DNA of 64,000 nt. Source: Actinomadura luzonensis. Lineage in GTDB: Bacteria; Actinomycetota; Actinomycetes; Streptosporangiales; Streptosporangiaceae. Below the pieces are notes generated by a model. The model saw only the letters and a program-made list of their open reading frames with translations, was not told the origin of the DNA and did not search any database. The translations under genes were made by a program, and so were the position numbers. The stretch lies in the NCBI RefSeq assembly GCF_022664455.2, contig NZ_JAKRKC020000002.1, positions 2,728,001-2,792,000 on the forward strand, read 5' to 3'. Below are positions 32,029-40,218 of the stretch, one piece after another (the stretch's first letter is position 1; each line of letters starts with the position of its first letter).

Positions 32029-32631
32029 ATGAAGACATCCCCGTTCGCGGCCCTCACCGCGATACTCGCCGCCCTGCTCGCGTCCGGCCTGCTGCTGGTC
32101 GGCGGCGCCGGCCCCGCGCTGGCGCACGACTCGCTCAAGAGCAGCTCCCCCGCCAAGGGGGCCGAGGTCGAGTCCCTGGAGGAGGTCCGGCTGGAGTTCA
32201 GCGCCACGGTCCGCATGCCGTTCGTCGTCGTGCGGGGGCCGGACGGCGCCGAGTACCAGTCGGGCGAGCCCGTGTCGGACGGGCCCGTGGTCCGGCAGGC
32301 GGTCAAGGCGTCGCTGCCCGGCGGGAAGTACACCATCGCCTACCGGATCGTCTCCTCCGACGGGCATCCGGTCGAGGGCGAGATCCCGTTCACGCTGAAG
32401 GGCGGCCCGGCGGCCGCGGCGGCGGCGAGCCCGTCGCAGAGCTCCGCCCAGAGTCCCGCCCAGAGTGCGGCGCAGAGCCCGGCCCAGAGTGCGGCCCAGA
32501 GCCCGGCCGCCGCATCGGCGGCGGCGCAGGACGGCGGCACCGGCTTCCCCGTCTGGCTCGTCATCGTGATCGGCGCGCTCGTCGGCATCGGCATCGGCTT
32601 CCTGCTCAGCGCGCGGAAGAGCAAGCCGTGA
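32029..32631 (+). CDS. copC: CopC-domain copper-binding protein, membrane-anchored
   Basis: 200 residues: signal peptide ending PALA, mature N-terminus HDSLKSSSPAKGAEVE with the Cu-ligand His directly after cleavage, the CopC beta-sandwich to EGEIPFTLKGG with a second His in SSDGHPVEGE, an Ala/Gln/Ser/Pro repeat stalk (QSPAQSAAQSP) and a C-terminal TM helix with a basic end. It delivers or holds Cu(II) outside the membrane. The stop overlaps the next gene's GTG. Confidence 0.92.
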   Translation: MKTSPFAALTAILAALLASGLLLVGGAGPALAHDSLKSSSPAKGAEVESLEEVRLEFSATVRMPFVVVRGPDGAEYQSGEPVSDGPVVRQAVKASLPGGKYTIAYRIVSSDGHPVEGEIPFTLKGGPAAAAAASPSQSSAQSPAQSAAQSPAQSAAQSPAAASAAAQDGGTGFPVWLVIVIGALVGIGIGFLLSARKSKP

Positions 32632-34604
32632 GCCGGGCGGCGCGGCTCGCGCTCGCGGCCACGGCGGCCGCCGTCGCCGCCCTCGTTCTCGGCATGATCG
32701 CCGGCGGCACGGCCTTCCCGCGCATCATCCCCGGCCTGCCCGACTCCGGCGCGGTCGTACGGTGGGGGCTGCCGGTCGCCAAGCTGCTCATGGACGTCAC
32801 CGGGCTGCTGACCGTCGGCCTGCTGCTCATGGCCACCGCGCTGCTGCCCAGCGACAAGGGCGTGCTGGGCTCCTCGGCCCTCCAGTACGTCAAGGCCGCC
32901 TCCTGGTCGGCGCTGGCCTGGGCCGGGGCGGCGTTCCTGTCGATCGTGCTGGGCGCCGCCGAGTCGATCGGCCGCACCCTGCCGCAGGTGTTCGACGGCC
33001 CCCTGCTCACCAGCTACGCCACCCAGACCACGCAGGGCGTCGCGCTCACCCTCGTCGTGTTGTTCGCGGTGGCCATCGCGCTGTTCTCGCGGGGCGCCAT
33101 CACGGCCGGGGCCACGGCGGGGCTGCTGGTGTTCGCGCTGGTCACGATGTTGCCGCCGCCGCTCACCGGCCACACCTCCTCCTCGCCCAACCACGACCTC
33201 GCCACCTCCTCGGTCGCGCTGCACCTGCTGGCGCTCGCCCTGTGGGTGGGCGGCCTGGTGGTGCTGGCCGGCCACGCGGTGCGCCGCGCGCCGCAGCTCG
33301 ACGTGGCCGCCGCCCGCTTCTCCCGGATGGCGTTCTGGTGCTACGCCGGGGTGGGGCTGTCCGGCGTGTTCGCGCTGGTCGCCCGGCTGGGCGCGGTGTC
33401 CGACCTGTGGACCGACGAGTACGGCCTGCTCGCCGTCGCCAAGATCGTCGCGTTCGTGCTGCTCGGCTACGTCGGCTACTGGCACCGGCAGCGCACCCTG
33501 GCCCGGCTGCGGGCCGGCGAGCGGGGGGCGTTCACCCGGCTGGCCGGCGGCGAGACGCTGCTCATGCTGGCCACCGTCGGCCTGGCGGTCGCGCTGTCGC
33601 GCACCCCGCCGCCGGAGTTCAGCGTCCCGGCCGACCGCGCGTACGAGCTGCTCGGCTTCCCGCTGCCGCCGCCGCTCACCCTCGGCAACGTGTTCGCCCT
33701 GTGGTGGCTCGACCTGTTCTTCGCGCTGGTCGCCGCCGTCCTCGCCGGGCTGTACGCGGCCGGCGTCGTCCGGCTGCGGCGGCGCGGCGACGCCTGGCCG
33801 TGGGGCCGCACCGCCTCGTGGTTCGCCGGGGTGGCGCTGCTGGTGTTCGCCACGCAGAGCGGGCTGGCCCGCTACGCCAAGGTCATGTTCGACATGCACA
33901 TGATCGAGCACATGACCCTGGCCATGGTCGTGCCGATCTTCCTGGTCCTCGGCGGGCCCGTCACGCTCGCGCTGCGCGCGCTCAAGCCGGCCGCCAGGAA
34001 GGGCGACCGCGGTCCCCGCGAGTGGATCACCACGATCCTGCACAGCGGGTTCACCCGGGTCGTCACGCATCCCGTGGTGGCCACGGCCGTCTTCATCGCC
34101 TCGACGTACGCGCTGTACTTCACGCCGCTGTTCGAGTCGGCCATGACCGAGCACCTCGGCCACATCTGGATGACCCTGCACTTCCTCCTCAGCGGGTGCC
34201 TGTTCTTCTGGGTGATCGTCGGCGTCGACCCCGGCCCGAGCCGGCTCCCGTACGTCGGCCGGCTGCTCATGCTCTTCGTCACGATGCCGTTCCACGCCTT
34301 CTTCGGCATCGCGCTCATGATGACCGGCTCCGTCATCGCCTCCGGCTGGTACGAGCAGCTCGGCCGCACCTGGGGCGACACCCTGCTGCAGACCCAGCAG
34401 GACGGCGGCGCCATCGCCTGGGGCTTCGGCGAGATCCCCACGCTCATCGTGCTGCTGGCCATCGCCTTCCAGTGGTACCGCGACGACGACCGGCAGGCCC
34501 GCAGGGCCGACCGGCACGCCGCCCGCACCGGCGCCGGAGACCCGCAACTCGACTCCTACAACGCCTACCTCGCCCGTCTCAACAAGGCCGACCGGGGCGA
34601 GTAG
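32628..34604 (+). CDS. copD: CopD-CtaG fusion, copper transport/cytochrome oxidase assembly membrane protein
   Basis: 658 residues, ~14-16 TM segments. The N-terminal half is CopD (PLTGHTSSSPNHDLATSSVALHLLAL, ALWVGGLVVLAGHAV with conserved His). The C-terminal half is the CtaG-like family (MFDMHMIEHMTLAMVVPIFLVLGGP, TEHLGHIWMTLHFLLSGCLF, MPFHAFFGIALMM). The fusion suggests copper brought in by CopC/CopD is passed to terminal-oxidase assembly. The GTG 32628 overlaps the copC stop. Confidence 0.92.
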   Translation: MSRAARLALAATAAAVAALVLGMIAGGTAFPRIIPGLPDSGAVVRWGLPVAKLLMDVTGLLTVGLLLMATALLPSDKGVLGSSALQYVKAASWSALAWAGAAFLSIVLGAAESIGRTLPQVFDGPLLTSYATQTTQGVALTLVVLFAVAIALFSRGAITAGATAGLLVFALVTMLPPPLTGHTSSSPNHDLATSSVALHLLALALWVGGLVVLAGHAVRRAPQLDVAAARFSRMAFWCYAGVGLSGVFALVARLGAVSDLWTDEYGLLAVAKIVAFVLLGYVGYWHRQRTLARLRAGERGAFTRLAGGETLLMLATVGLAVALSRTPPPEFSVPADRAYELLGFPLPPPLTLGNVFALWWLDLFFALVAAVLAGLYAAGVVRLRRRGDAWPWGRTASWFAGVALLVFATQSGLARYAKVMFDMHMIEHMTLAMVVPIFLVLGGPVTLALRALKPAARKGDRGPREWITTILHSGFTRVVTHPVVATAVFIASTYALYFTPLFESAMTEHLGHIWMTLHFLLSGCLFFWVIVGVDPGPSRLPYVGRLLMLFVTMPFHAFFGIALMMTGSVIASGWYEQLGRTWGDTLLQTQQDGGAIAWGFGEIPTLIVLLAIAFQWYRDDDRQARRADRHAARTGAGDPQLDSYNAYLARLNKADRGE

Positions 34605-34785
34605 CCGTTCGGTCACGCCCTCCTATCTTCCTTCCACGAGTTCCTGAACCGGCAGGTAGCCTTGCTTTGAGGGCAGAGGGGCATAACCTCATGAGCCGGG
34701 CGCGCAGCCTTGAGGGGGGATGCGCGCGGCCGAGCGGGACGCCGGAGTGGGGACCGGCGTGGGGTGCCGAGGAAGGCGAAAACCA

Positions 34786-35193
34786 TTGGCGGAAGAGACG
34801 CGGATGCGCGGGGGGCAAAGCCTGGCCGAGGCCCTCGAGAGTTACCTGGCCGAATGGGCCGAGCGGTCGGGCATCGCCGTCGAGACGTGGGCGTTGCCGG
34901 CCACCGACGTGCCCGCCCGCGTGTCGGCCGGGGTCATGACGACGATGCGCGAGGCTCTGGACAACGTCGAACGGCACAGCGGCGCCCGCACGGTGTCCAT
35001 CGCCGTGACGGCCGGGCGCGGCGGCCTGCGCCTGACGGTCAGCGACGACGGGCGGGGCTTCCCGCCGGGCGGGGCCGGGCGCGGCCTGGCCCGCATGCGG
35101 GCCGCGTTCGCCGAGCTGGGCGGCAGCCTGTCGGTCAACAGCGTGCCCGGCGAGGGCACCACGGTCAGCGGCGTGGTGCCCCGGCGCCCGTGA
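34786..35193 (+). CDS. Stand-alone HATPase (histidine-kinase-type ATP-binding) protein
   Basis: About 130-135 residues carrying only the ATP-binding part of a NarX/DesK-type kinase: N box MREALDNVERHSGARTV, G1 SDDGRGFPPGG, G2 GRGLARM and PGEGTTVSG. No dimerisation/phosphoacceptor His domain or sensor is present, so it may be an anti-sigma-like or split kinase component. Start ambiguous: TTG 34786 has gaggaagg nine bases upstream, and ATG 34804 has ggaagaga. A -10-like TAACCT lies near 34685. No partner regulator is adjacent. Confidence 0.8.
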   Translation: MAEETRMRGGQSLAEALESYLAEWAERSGIAVETWALPATDVPARVSAGVMTTMREALDNVERHSGARTVSIAVTAGRGGLRLTVSDDGRGFPPGGAGRGLARMRAAFAELGGSLSVNSVPGEGTTVSGVVPRRP

Positions 35194-35211
35194 CGCCCGC
35201 GCGGGCCGGGG

Positions 35212-36060
35212 TCAGGGGAGGGTCAGGATCTCGCTGCCGCTCTCGGTGACCACGATCGTGTGCTCGAACTGGGCGGTGCGCTTGCGGTCCTTGGTGACGG
35301 CGGTCCACTTGTCGGGCCAGATGTCGTACTCGATGGTGCCGAGCGTGAGCATCGGCTCGATCGTGAACGTCATGCCCGGCACCAGCTCCACCCGCAGCGA
35401 CGGGTCGTCGTAGTGGGGCACCATGAGGCCGGAGTGGAAGCTCGTGCCGATGCCGTGGCCGGTGAAGTCGCGCACCACGCCGTAGCCGAAGCGCTTGGCG
35501 TAGGCCTCGATGACCCGGCCCACCACGTTGAGCTGGCGGCCGGGGGCGACGGCTCTGATGGCCCGCATCATCGCCTCGCGGGTGCGCTCGACCAGCAGCC
35601 GCGACTCCTCGTCGACCTCGCCGACCAGGAACGTCGCGTCGGTGTCGCCGTGCACGCCGCCGATGTAGGCGGTGATGTCGACGTTGACGATGTCGCCGTC
35701 GCGCAGCACGGTGTCGTCGGGGATGCCGTGGCAGATCACCTCGTTGATCGAGGTGCACAGCGACTTGGGGTAGCCCTTGTAGCCCAGCGTGCTGGGGTAG
35801 GCGCCGTGGTCGAGCAGGAACTCGTGGCCGATGATGTCGAGCTCGTCGGTGGTGACGCCCGGCCGGACGTTGCGGCCCACCTCTTCGAGCGCCTGGGCGG
35901 CGATCCGGCCGGCCACCCGCATGCGCTCGATCATCTCCGGGGTCTTCACGTCGGACTCGCCGGTCTTGGGGCGCTTCTTGCCGACGTACTCCGGCCGCTC
36001 GATGTGGGCGGGAACCTTTCGCATGGGCGAGACTCGCCCGGGCTGGAGCAGTGTCGTCAT
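35212..36060 (-). CDS. map: Methionine aminopeptidase, type I
   Basis: Removes initiator Met from nascent proteins. 282 residues with an N-terminal extension carrying [13 protein letters not shown], typical of actinobacterial MapB forms. The five metal ligands are visible in [41 protein letters not shown] and QFEHTIVV, and the active-site His in [10 protein letters not shown]. The start at ATG 36060 is supported by a leaderless promoter. Confidence 0.96.
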   Translation of the reverse strand: MTTLLQPGRVSPMRKVPAHIERPEYVGKKRPKTGESDVKTPEMIERMRVAGRIAAQALEEVGRNVRPGVTTDELDIIGHEFLLDHGAYPSTLGYKGYPKSLCTSINEVICHGIPDDTVLRDGDIVNVDITAYIGGVHGDTDATFLVGEVDEESRLLVERTREAMMRAIRAVAPGRQLNVVGRVIEAYAKRFGYGVVRDFTGHGIGTSFHSGLMVPHYDDPSLRVELVPGMTFTIEPMLTLGTIEYDIWPDKWTAVTKDRKRTAQFEHTIVVTESGSEILTLP

Positions 36061-36068
36061 GAACTATG

Positions 36069-36074
36069 AGTCTA
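36069..36074 (-). promoter_or_regulatory. -10 box TAGACT of map
   Basis: TAGACT on the minus strand, eight bases before ATG 36060. It lies back to back with the promoter at 36080-36085. Confidence 0.55.
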
Positions 36075-36079
36075 CGGGG

Positions 36080-36085
36080 CAGAAT
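36080..36085 (+). promoter_or_regulatory. -10 box CAGAAT of the 58-residue gene
   Basis: CAGAAT, seven bases, then GTG 36093. It selects this start rather than ATG 36066, which would lie upstream of the promoter. Confidence 0.55.
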
Positions 36086-36092
36086 TGACCCC

Positions 36093-36269
36093 GTGAGCGA
36101 AGGCCAGTGGTGGTTCTGTCTGAAGCACATGCGCGTCGAGCCCGATCAGGGCTGCCCCAACAAGGACCGGATGGGTCCCTACGCCTCCGAGGAGGAGGCG
36201 GCCGGGGCGCTGCAACGCGCCGCCGACCGCAACAAGGCGTGGGACGAGGCCGACCAGGACGACGACTGA
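36093..36269 (+). CDS. Small conserved actinobacterial protein
   Basis: 58 residues, beginning SEGQWWFCLKHMRVEPDQGC and followed by NKDRMGPYASEEEAAGALQ, with an acidic C-terminus. Two Cys and a His could form a partial zinc site. I recall similar short proteins next to actinomycete map genes; function unknown. The GTG start follows a leaderless promoter facing away from map. Confidence 0.85.
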   Translation: MSEGQWWFCLKHMRVEPDQGCPNKDRMGPYASEEEAAGALQRAADRNKAWDEADQDDD

Positions 36270-36281
36270 GCGCCCCCTCGC

Positions 36282-36932
36282 TCAGCCGTCGAGCACCGCG
36301 TAGGCGCGCACGGGGAAGGTCCCCATGCCGGCGATCATCGGTGGCGCGGCGTGCAGGCGGAAGCCCTCCTCGGGCAGGGCCGCCAGGTTCGTCAGGTGCT
36401 CCACCAGCGGGATCCCCGCCCCCAGCAGGATCGTGTGGGCGGGGCGTTCGCCGTGCGGCGGGGTGTCGTCGATGTTGAGCGAGTCGATCCCGACCAGCGC
36501 CGCGCCCTGCTCGGCGAGCCAGGCGGCCGACTCCGGCGCCAGATAGGGGTGGCCGTCGAAGTAGGCGTCGGTGCCGAAGTGCCGGTCCCAGCCGGTGTGG
36601 ATCAGCACGGCCCGGCCGCGCACGTCCAGCGAGGTGTCGAGCCGCATCGCCCGGCCGGGCCCGTCCGCCCGTACGACCAGGCCGGGCAGGTCGGCGAGCC
36701 GGTCCACCGGCACCCCGGCCAGGTCGGGTCCTTCGGGGTAGCGGTGGTGCGGGGTGTCCAGGTAGGTGCCGGTGTTGGCGGCCAGGGTGAGGGTGGCGAT
36801 CTCGAACTCGGTGCCCGGGGCGTACACCTTGCGTGAGTCCTCCCTGCTCAGGTGCAGGCCCAGGCGCGGGGCCGGGACGCCGGGGTAGGTCACCAGGCCC
36901 TCGTGGATGCGGTGGCTCAGCTCGACGATCAT
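36282..36932 (-). CDS. Cyclase family protein (kynurenine formamidase-like), altered metal site
   Basis: 216 residues of the metal-dependent cyclase/arylformamidase fold: IVELSHRIHEGLVTYPG, GIDSLNIDDTPPHGERPAH and the C-terminal FRLHAAPPMIAGMGTFPVRAYAV. The family's HxGTHxDxPxH metal motif reads NTGTYLDTPHH, so the first two His are Asn and Tyr. The enzyme may use another site or be inactive as an amidohydrolase. ATG 36932 overlaps the stop of the upstream small membrane-protein gene. Confidence 0.85.
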   Translation of the reverse strand: MIVELSHRIHEGLVTYPGVPAPRLGLHLSREDSRKVYAPGTEFEIATLTLAANTGTYLDTPHHRYPEGPDLAGVPVDRLADLPGLVVRADGPGRAMRLDTSLDVRGRAVLIHTGWDRHFGTDAYFDGHPYLAPESAAWLAEQGAALVGIDSLNIDDTPPHGERPAHTILLGAGIPLVEHLTNLAALPEEGFRLHAAPPMIAGMGTFPVRAYAVLDG

Positions 36933-37180
36933 CGCGCGGTCCTCACTCTGGTGAGCTTGACGAGGGCGGTCACGCCGATGGCGGCCCAGACGAGGTTGAG
37001 GCCGGCCGACGGCCAGGCGGCGCTCCAGGCGCTGTTGACCATGAGCCCGACCGCGCCGAAGAGGTTCATGAGCTGGTAGGTCAGCCCGTCGCCTGTTATG
37101 CGCCCGGAGGAGACGAGGGCGTAGGCCGCCAGCAGGACGGCGGCGCCCGCCCAGCCGATGGCCGCGAGGAGGAAGTCCAT
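36929..37180 (-). CDS. Small CBU_0592-like membrane protein
   Basis: 83 residues, three predicted TM helices: DFLLAAIGWAGAAVLLAAYA, YQLMNLFGAVGLMVNSAWS and GLNLVWAAIGVTALVKL. The pattern GWxGAxLLLxAYxLVSxG is that of CBU_0592-like proteins, function unknown. ATG 37180 is the first plausible start. The cyclase ATG overlaps its stop (ATGA), so they are co-translated. Confidence 0.82.
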   Translation of the reverse strand: MDFLLAAIGWAGAAVLLAAYALVSSGRITGDGLTYQLMNLFGAVGLMVNSAWSAAWPSAGLNLVWAAIGVTALVKLTRVRTAR

Positions 37181-37239
37181 GGGACGATTGTCGGGATCAA
37201 TGGTGCTGAAGCACAAATAAAGAAACCTAAAGTTCCCCG

Positions 37240-37245
37240 TAAGCT
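37240..37245 (+). promoter_or_regulatory. -10 box TAAGCT, leaderless lysR-type gene
   Basis: TAAGCT, seven bases, then ATG 37253. The 72-bp divergent interval is the AT-richest stretch nearby (aaataaagaaacctaaag). Confidence 0.55.
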
Positions 37246-37252
37246 GAGCTGT

Positions 37253-38206
37253 ATGGACATCGACCCCCGGCGGCTGCGCGTCCTGCACGAGGTCGCCCGG
37301 CGCGGCGGCGTCATGCGCGCGGCCGAGGCGCTGCACCTCACCCCCTCCGCCGTCTCCCAGCAGCTCGCCCAGCTCGAACGCGAGGTCGGGCTGGCCCTCA
37401 TCGACCGCTCGCAGCGCAGCGTGTCCCTCACGCCCGCCGGCCGGGTGCTGGCCGGCTACGCCGAACGCGTGGAGGAGGAGCTGCTGGAGGCCCGGCGCGA
37501 GCTGACCCGGTTCACCGAGCGGCTGGCCGGGCCGGTGCGCATCGCCGCGTTCCCCACCGTGATCAAGCACATGCTGGTGCCCGCGCTGCGGGCGCTCGCC
37601 GCTCGTCATCCGCGCATCGTCCCCACCATCCACGAGATCTACGGCCAGCCCGCCCTCCAGGAGCTGCGGCACGGCGCCGTGGACGTGCTCATCACCGAGC
37701 AGGACATGGGGCTGCCCGCGCTGACCCAGCCCTCGCTCAGCACCCGCCTGCTCTACGTGGACGAGTACCGCATCGTGCTGCCGCCCGGCCTGCCCGACCC
37801 GCCGCGCACGGTCGCCGACCTGGCCCGGCTGCCGTGGGTGGCCGGCGAGCCCGACCAGGCGTGCGGGCAGGCGCTGGAGCGGCTGGCCGGGCTGCACGGG
37901 TTCGAGCCGCGCAAGGTGCACGTCATCACCGAGTTCGGGCCGACGCTGGCGCTGGTCGCGGCCGGGCACGGGGTGGCGATCGTGCCCGCGCTGGCGCTGC
38001 TGGACGTCCCCGAGGGCGAGGTGCGGGTGAGCGAGCTGCGGGACGTGGGGGCGCGCCGGCTCGACGCGGTCACCCGGGTCAGCAGGACCAGGTCCGGCGA
38101 GCCGGACCCGGTGCAGGCGGTGGTGATCGCCGCGATCGAGGAGGCCACCGCCGCCCTCCAGGCGCCGCTGAGCGGACGCCTGCGGGCCACCACCGAGCCG
38201 GTGTGA
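37253..38206 (+). CDS. LysR-family transcriptional regulator
   Basis: 317 residues. The N-terminal winged HTH is clear (LRVLHEVARRGGVMRAAEAL, LTPSAVSQQLAQLEREVGLAL), followed by a type 2 periplasmic-binding-like effector domain (VRIAAFPTVIKHMLVPALRAL, ALVAAGHGVAIVPALALLDV). It is divergent from the cyclase/membrane-protein pair and so is likely to regulate them. Confidence 0.93.
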   Translation: MDIDPRRLRVLHEVARRGGVMRAAEALHLTPSAVSQQLAQLEREVGLALIDRSQRSVSLTPAGRVLAGYAERVEEELLEARRELTRFTERLAGPVRIAAFPTVIKHMLVPALRALAARHPRIVPTIHEIYGQPALQELRHGAVDVLITEQDMGLPALTQPSLSTRLLYVDEYRIVLPPGLPDPPRTVADLARLPWVAGEPDQACGQALERLAGLHGFEPRKVHVITEFGPTLALVAAGHGVAIVPALALLDVPEGEVRVSELRDVGARRLDAVTRVSRTRSGEPDPVQAVVIAAIEEATAALQAPLSGRLRATTEPV

Positions 38207-38229
38207 CGGCCGCCCCGGCCGCGCGGCCG

Positions 38230-38808
38230 TCAGTCGGAGAGCTGGGGGCCGCTGACCTTCTCCAGCAGCCGGGCCAGCCGGCCGCGCAGCCCGAGGCGCT
38301 GCTCCACCTCCCCGGCCGCCGCGCTGACCAGGTGCTGGACGCCGTCGAAGGTGACGACGCCGTCGCGCGGCACCTCCAGCGCGTCGTGCGCGAGCCCGGC
38401 CAGCTCCCGGTCGCCGCCCTCGAGGGCGAGGATCGTCGCGCCGGTGCGGCGGGCGTCGTCGACCCGTTCCAGCAGCGGCACCGGCGCCCGCTGCTCGGCC
38501 AGCACGAACAACGTCTCCCCGCGCGCCGCCCGCTCCAGCCGGTCGAGGCCGACGCGCAGATGGGCGGGCGCGCCCGGGGGCGGCGCCCAGCGCACCAGCG
38601 TGGGCGTGAGCTGCGGCAGGCCGGAGAAGCGGGCCTCGTCGGCGAGGTGCGCCGTGAGGTGCCAGGGCTCGTCGTCGGGGGTGCCGATGAGCAGCAGGCC
38701 GCCGGGGGAGCGGGTGGCGCGCAGGGCGTGGCCGAGGTCGCGCGCGCGGTCGAGCCAGCTCGTCCTGGCCAGGAGTTCGCGCAGCAGCGCCACCGATCCC
38801 GAGTCCAT
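38230..38808 (-). CDS. Conserved actinobacterial protein, SIS-like, unknown function
   Basis: 192 residues, soluble, no signal peptide. The pattern LLIGTPDDEPWHLTAHL, GETLFVLAEQRAPVPLLERV, TGATILALEGGDRELAGLAHDALEVP resembles alternating beta/alpha units such as a degenerate SIS domain. It ends with a helical region EVEQRLGLRGRLARLLE. I recall close relatives in Streptosporangiaceae without assigned function. ATG 38808 chosen; a 250-codon upstream extension is antisense to the F420 gene and rejected. Confidence 0.72.
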   Translation of the reverse strand: MDSGSVALLRELLARTSWLDRARDLGHALRATRSPGGLLLIGTPDDEPWHLTAHLADEARFSGLPQLTPTLVRWAPPPGAPAHLRVGLDRLERAARGETLFVLAEQRAPVPLLERVDDARRTGATILALEGGDRELAGLAHDALEVPRDGVVTFDGVQHLVSAAAGEVEQRLGLRGRLARLLEKVSGPQLSD

Positions 38809-38928
38809 GCGTCCATGGTGCCGGACGGGTCCGCGCGGGGGAGCTGTTTCGGAAGTGATGGTTTGCCACCTCATGGGACAGGACGCCGCCGCGCGCCCCC
38901 GCGCCGCACCGCCCCGGGGACGGGCTGG

Positions 38929-38934
38929 CATGAT
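38929..38934 (+). promoter_or_regulatory. -10 box CATGAT, leaderless F420 reductase
   Basis: CATGAT, six bases, then ATG 38941. Confidence 0.45.
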
Positions 38935-38940
38935 CGGAGC

Positions 38941-39600
38941 ATGACTGACGTAGACGTGAGCGGGCTCTCCATCGGCATCCTCGGCGGCACCGGCGACCAG
39001 GGCAAGGGGCTGGCGCGGCGGTTCGCGCTGGCCGGGCACCCGGTGCTCATCGGGTCGCGGAGCGCCGGGCGCGCCCAGGAGGCGGCCGGGTCCATCGGGG
39101 CGGGCGCGCGGGGCGAGGAGAACGCCGTCGTCGCCGCCGAGGCCGACGTGGTGATCGTGGCGGTGCCGTACGAGGGGCACAAGGCGCTGCTGGAGTCGCT
39201 GCGCGCCGAGCTGGCCGGCAAGATCGTGGTGGACTGCGTGAACCCGCTCGGCTTCGACAAGCGCGGCGCCTACGCGCTGCCCGTCGAGGAGGGCAGCGCC
39301 GCCGAGCAGGCCGCGTCCGTGCTGCCGGACAGCCGGGTGGTGGCGGCCTTCCACCACGTCTCCGCCGTCGTCCTCATGGACCCGGCCGTCGACAAGGTGG
39401 ACCTCGACGTGCTGGTGCTCGGCGACGACCGCGAGGCGACCGACACCGTGCAGGCGCTGGCCGCGGTGATCCCCGGCGTGCGCGGCGTGTACGGCGGGCG
39501 GCTGCGCAACGCCCACCAGGTGGAGGCGTTCACCGCCAACCTCATCTCGGTCAACCGCCGCTACAAGGCGCACGCCGGGCTGCGGATCACCGACATCTGA
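38941..39600 (+). CDS. npdG: NADPH-dependent F420 reductase
   Basis: 219 residues; transfers hydride between NADPH and coenzyme F420. The N-terminal Rossmann motif IGILGGTGDQGKGLARRFAL, the NADP-phosphate-binding GSRSAGRAQ, DVVIVAVPYEGHKALL and CVNPLGFDKRG are characteristic. The C-terminal part AFHHVSAVVLMDP and RLRNAHQVEAFTANLISVN completes the family pattern. It supports an F420-using actinomycete host. Confidence 0.93.
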   Translation: MTDVDVSGLSIGILGGTGDQGKGLARRFALAGHPVLIGSRSAGRAQEAAGSIGAGARGEENAVVAAEADVVIVAVPYEGHKALLESLRAELAGKIVVDCVNPLGFDKRGAYALPVEEGSAAEQAASVLPDSRVVAAFHHVSAVVLMDPAVDKVDLDVLVLGDDREATDTVQALAAVIPGVRGVYGGRLRNAHQVEAFTANLISVNRRYKAHAGLRITDI

Positions 39601-39612
39601 CGAGGCGGGGGG

Positions 39613-40218
39613 TCACAACCAGCCGGCGTCCTCGGCGACCCGGATGGCGTCGATCTTGTTGCGGGCGCCGGTCTTGGTGATCGCACCCGTGAGGTAGTTG
39701 CGCACGGTGCCGGCCGACAGGTGCAGGCGGGCGGCGATCTCCTCGGCCGAGGCGCCGCCGGCGGCCGCCCTGAGCACGGTGGCCTCGCGGGGGGTGAGCG
39801 GGCTCTCGCCGTACTCCATGGCCGCCGACACCAGCTCGGCGTCCAGCACCCGCAGCCCCGCCGCGGTGCGGCGGACGGCGTCGGCCAGCCGGTCGCCGGG
39901 CGCGTCCTTGACGAGGAACGCCTCGATCCCGGCGGCCAGCGCGCGCCGCACCTGGCCGGGCCGGCCGAGCGCGGTGAGCACGAGGATCCGGCAGGACGGC
40001 AGGCGCTCGCGCAGCTCGGCCGCGGCGGTGATGCCGTCGACGACGGGCAGGTCGATGTCCACGATCGCGACGTCGGGGCGGACCCGCAGGGCGGCCGGGA
40101 CGATCTCGTCGCCGCGGGTCACCTCCGCCGCGACCTCGAGGTCCGGCTCCAGCCGGAGCAGGGCGGTGAGCGCGGCCCGGATCATGTGCATGTCCTCGGC
40201 CAGCAGGATCCTGATCAC
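39613..40218 (-). CDS. NarL-family response regulator of two-component system
   Basis: 201 residues: receiver with IRILLAEDMHMIRAAL, phosphoacceptor Asp in VAIVDIDLPVVDG (about 53), Lys in AFLVKDAPGD, then a LuxR HTH LTPREATVLRAAAGGASAEE and SAGTVRNYL. GTG 40218 overlaps the kinase stop (GTGA). It most likely controls the ABC exporter upstream in the same run. Confidence 0.94.
   Translation of the reverse strand: MIRILLAEDMHMIRAALTALLRLEPDLEVAAEVTRGDEIVPAALRVRPDVAIVDIDLPVVDGITAAAELRERLPSCRILVLTALGRPGQVRRALAAGIEAFLVKDAPGDRLADAVRRTAAGLRVLDAELVSAAMEYGESPLTPREATVLRAAAGGASAEEIAARLHLSAGTVRNYLTGAITKTGARNKIDAIRVAEDAGWL

Noticed and set aside
36066-36092. ATG 36066 as the start of the 58-residue gene
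   Set aside because: It precedes the likely promoter and GTG 36093 sits at leaderless spacing.
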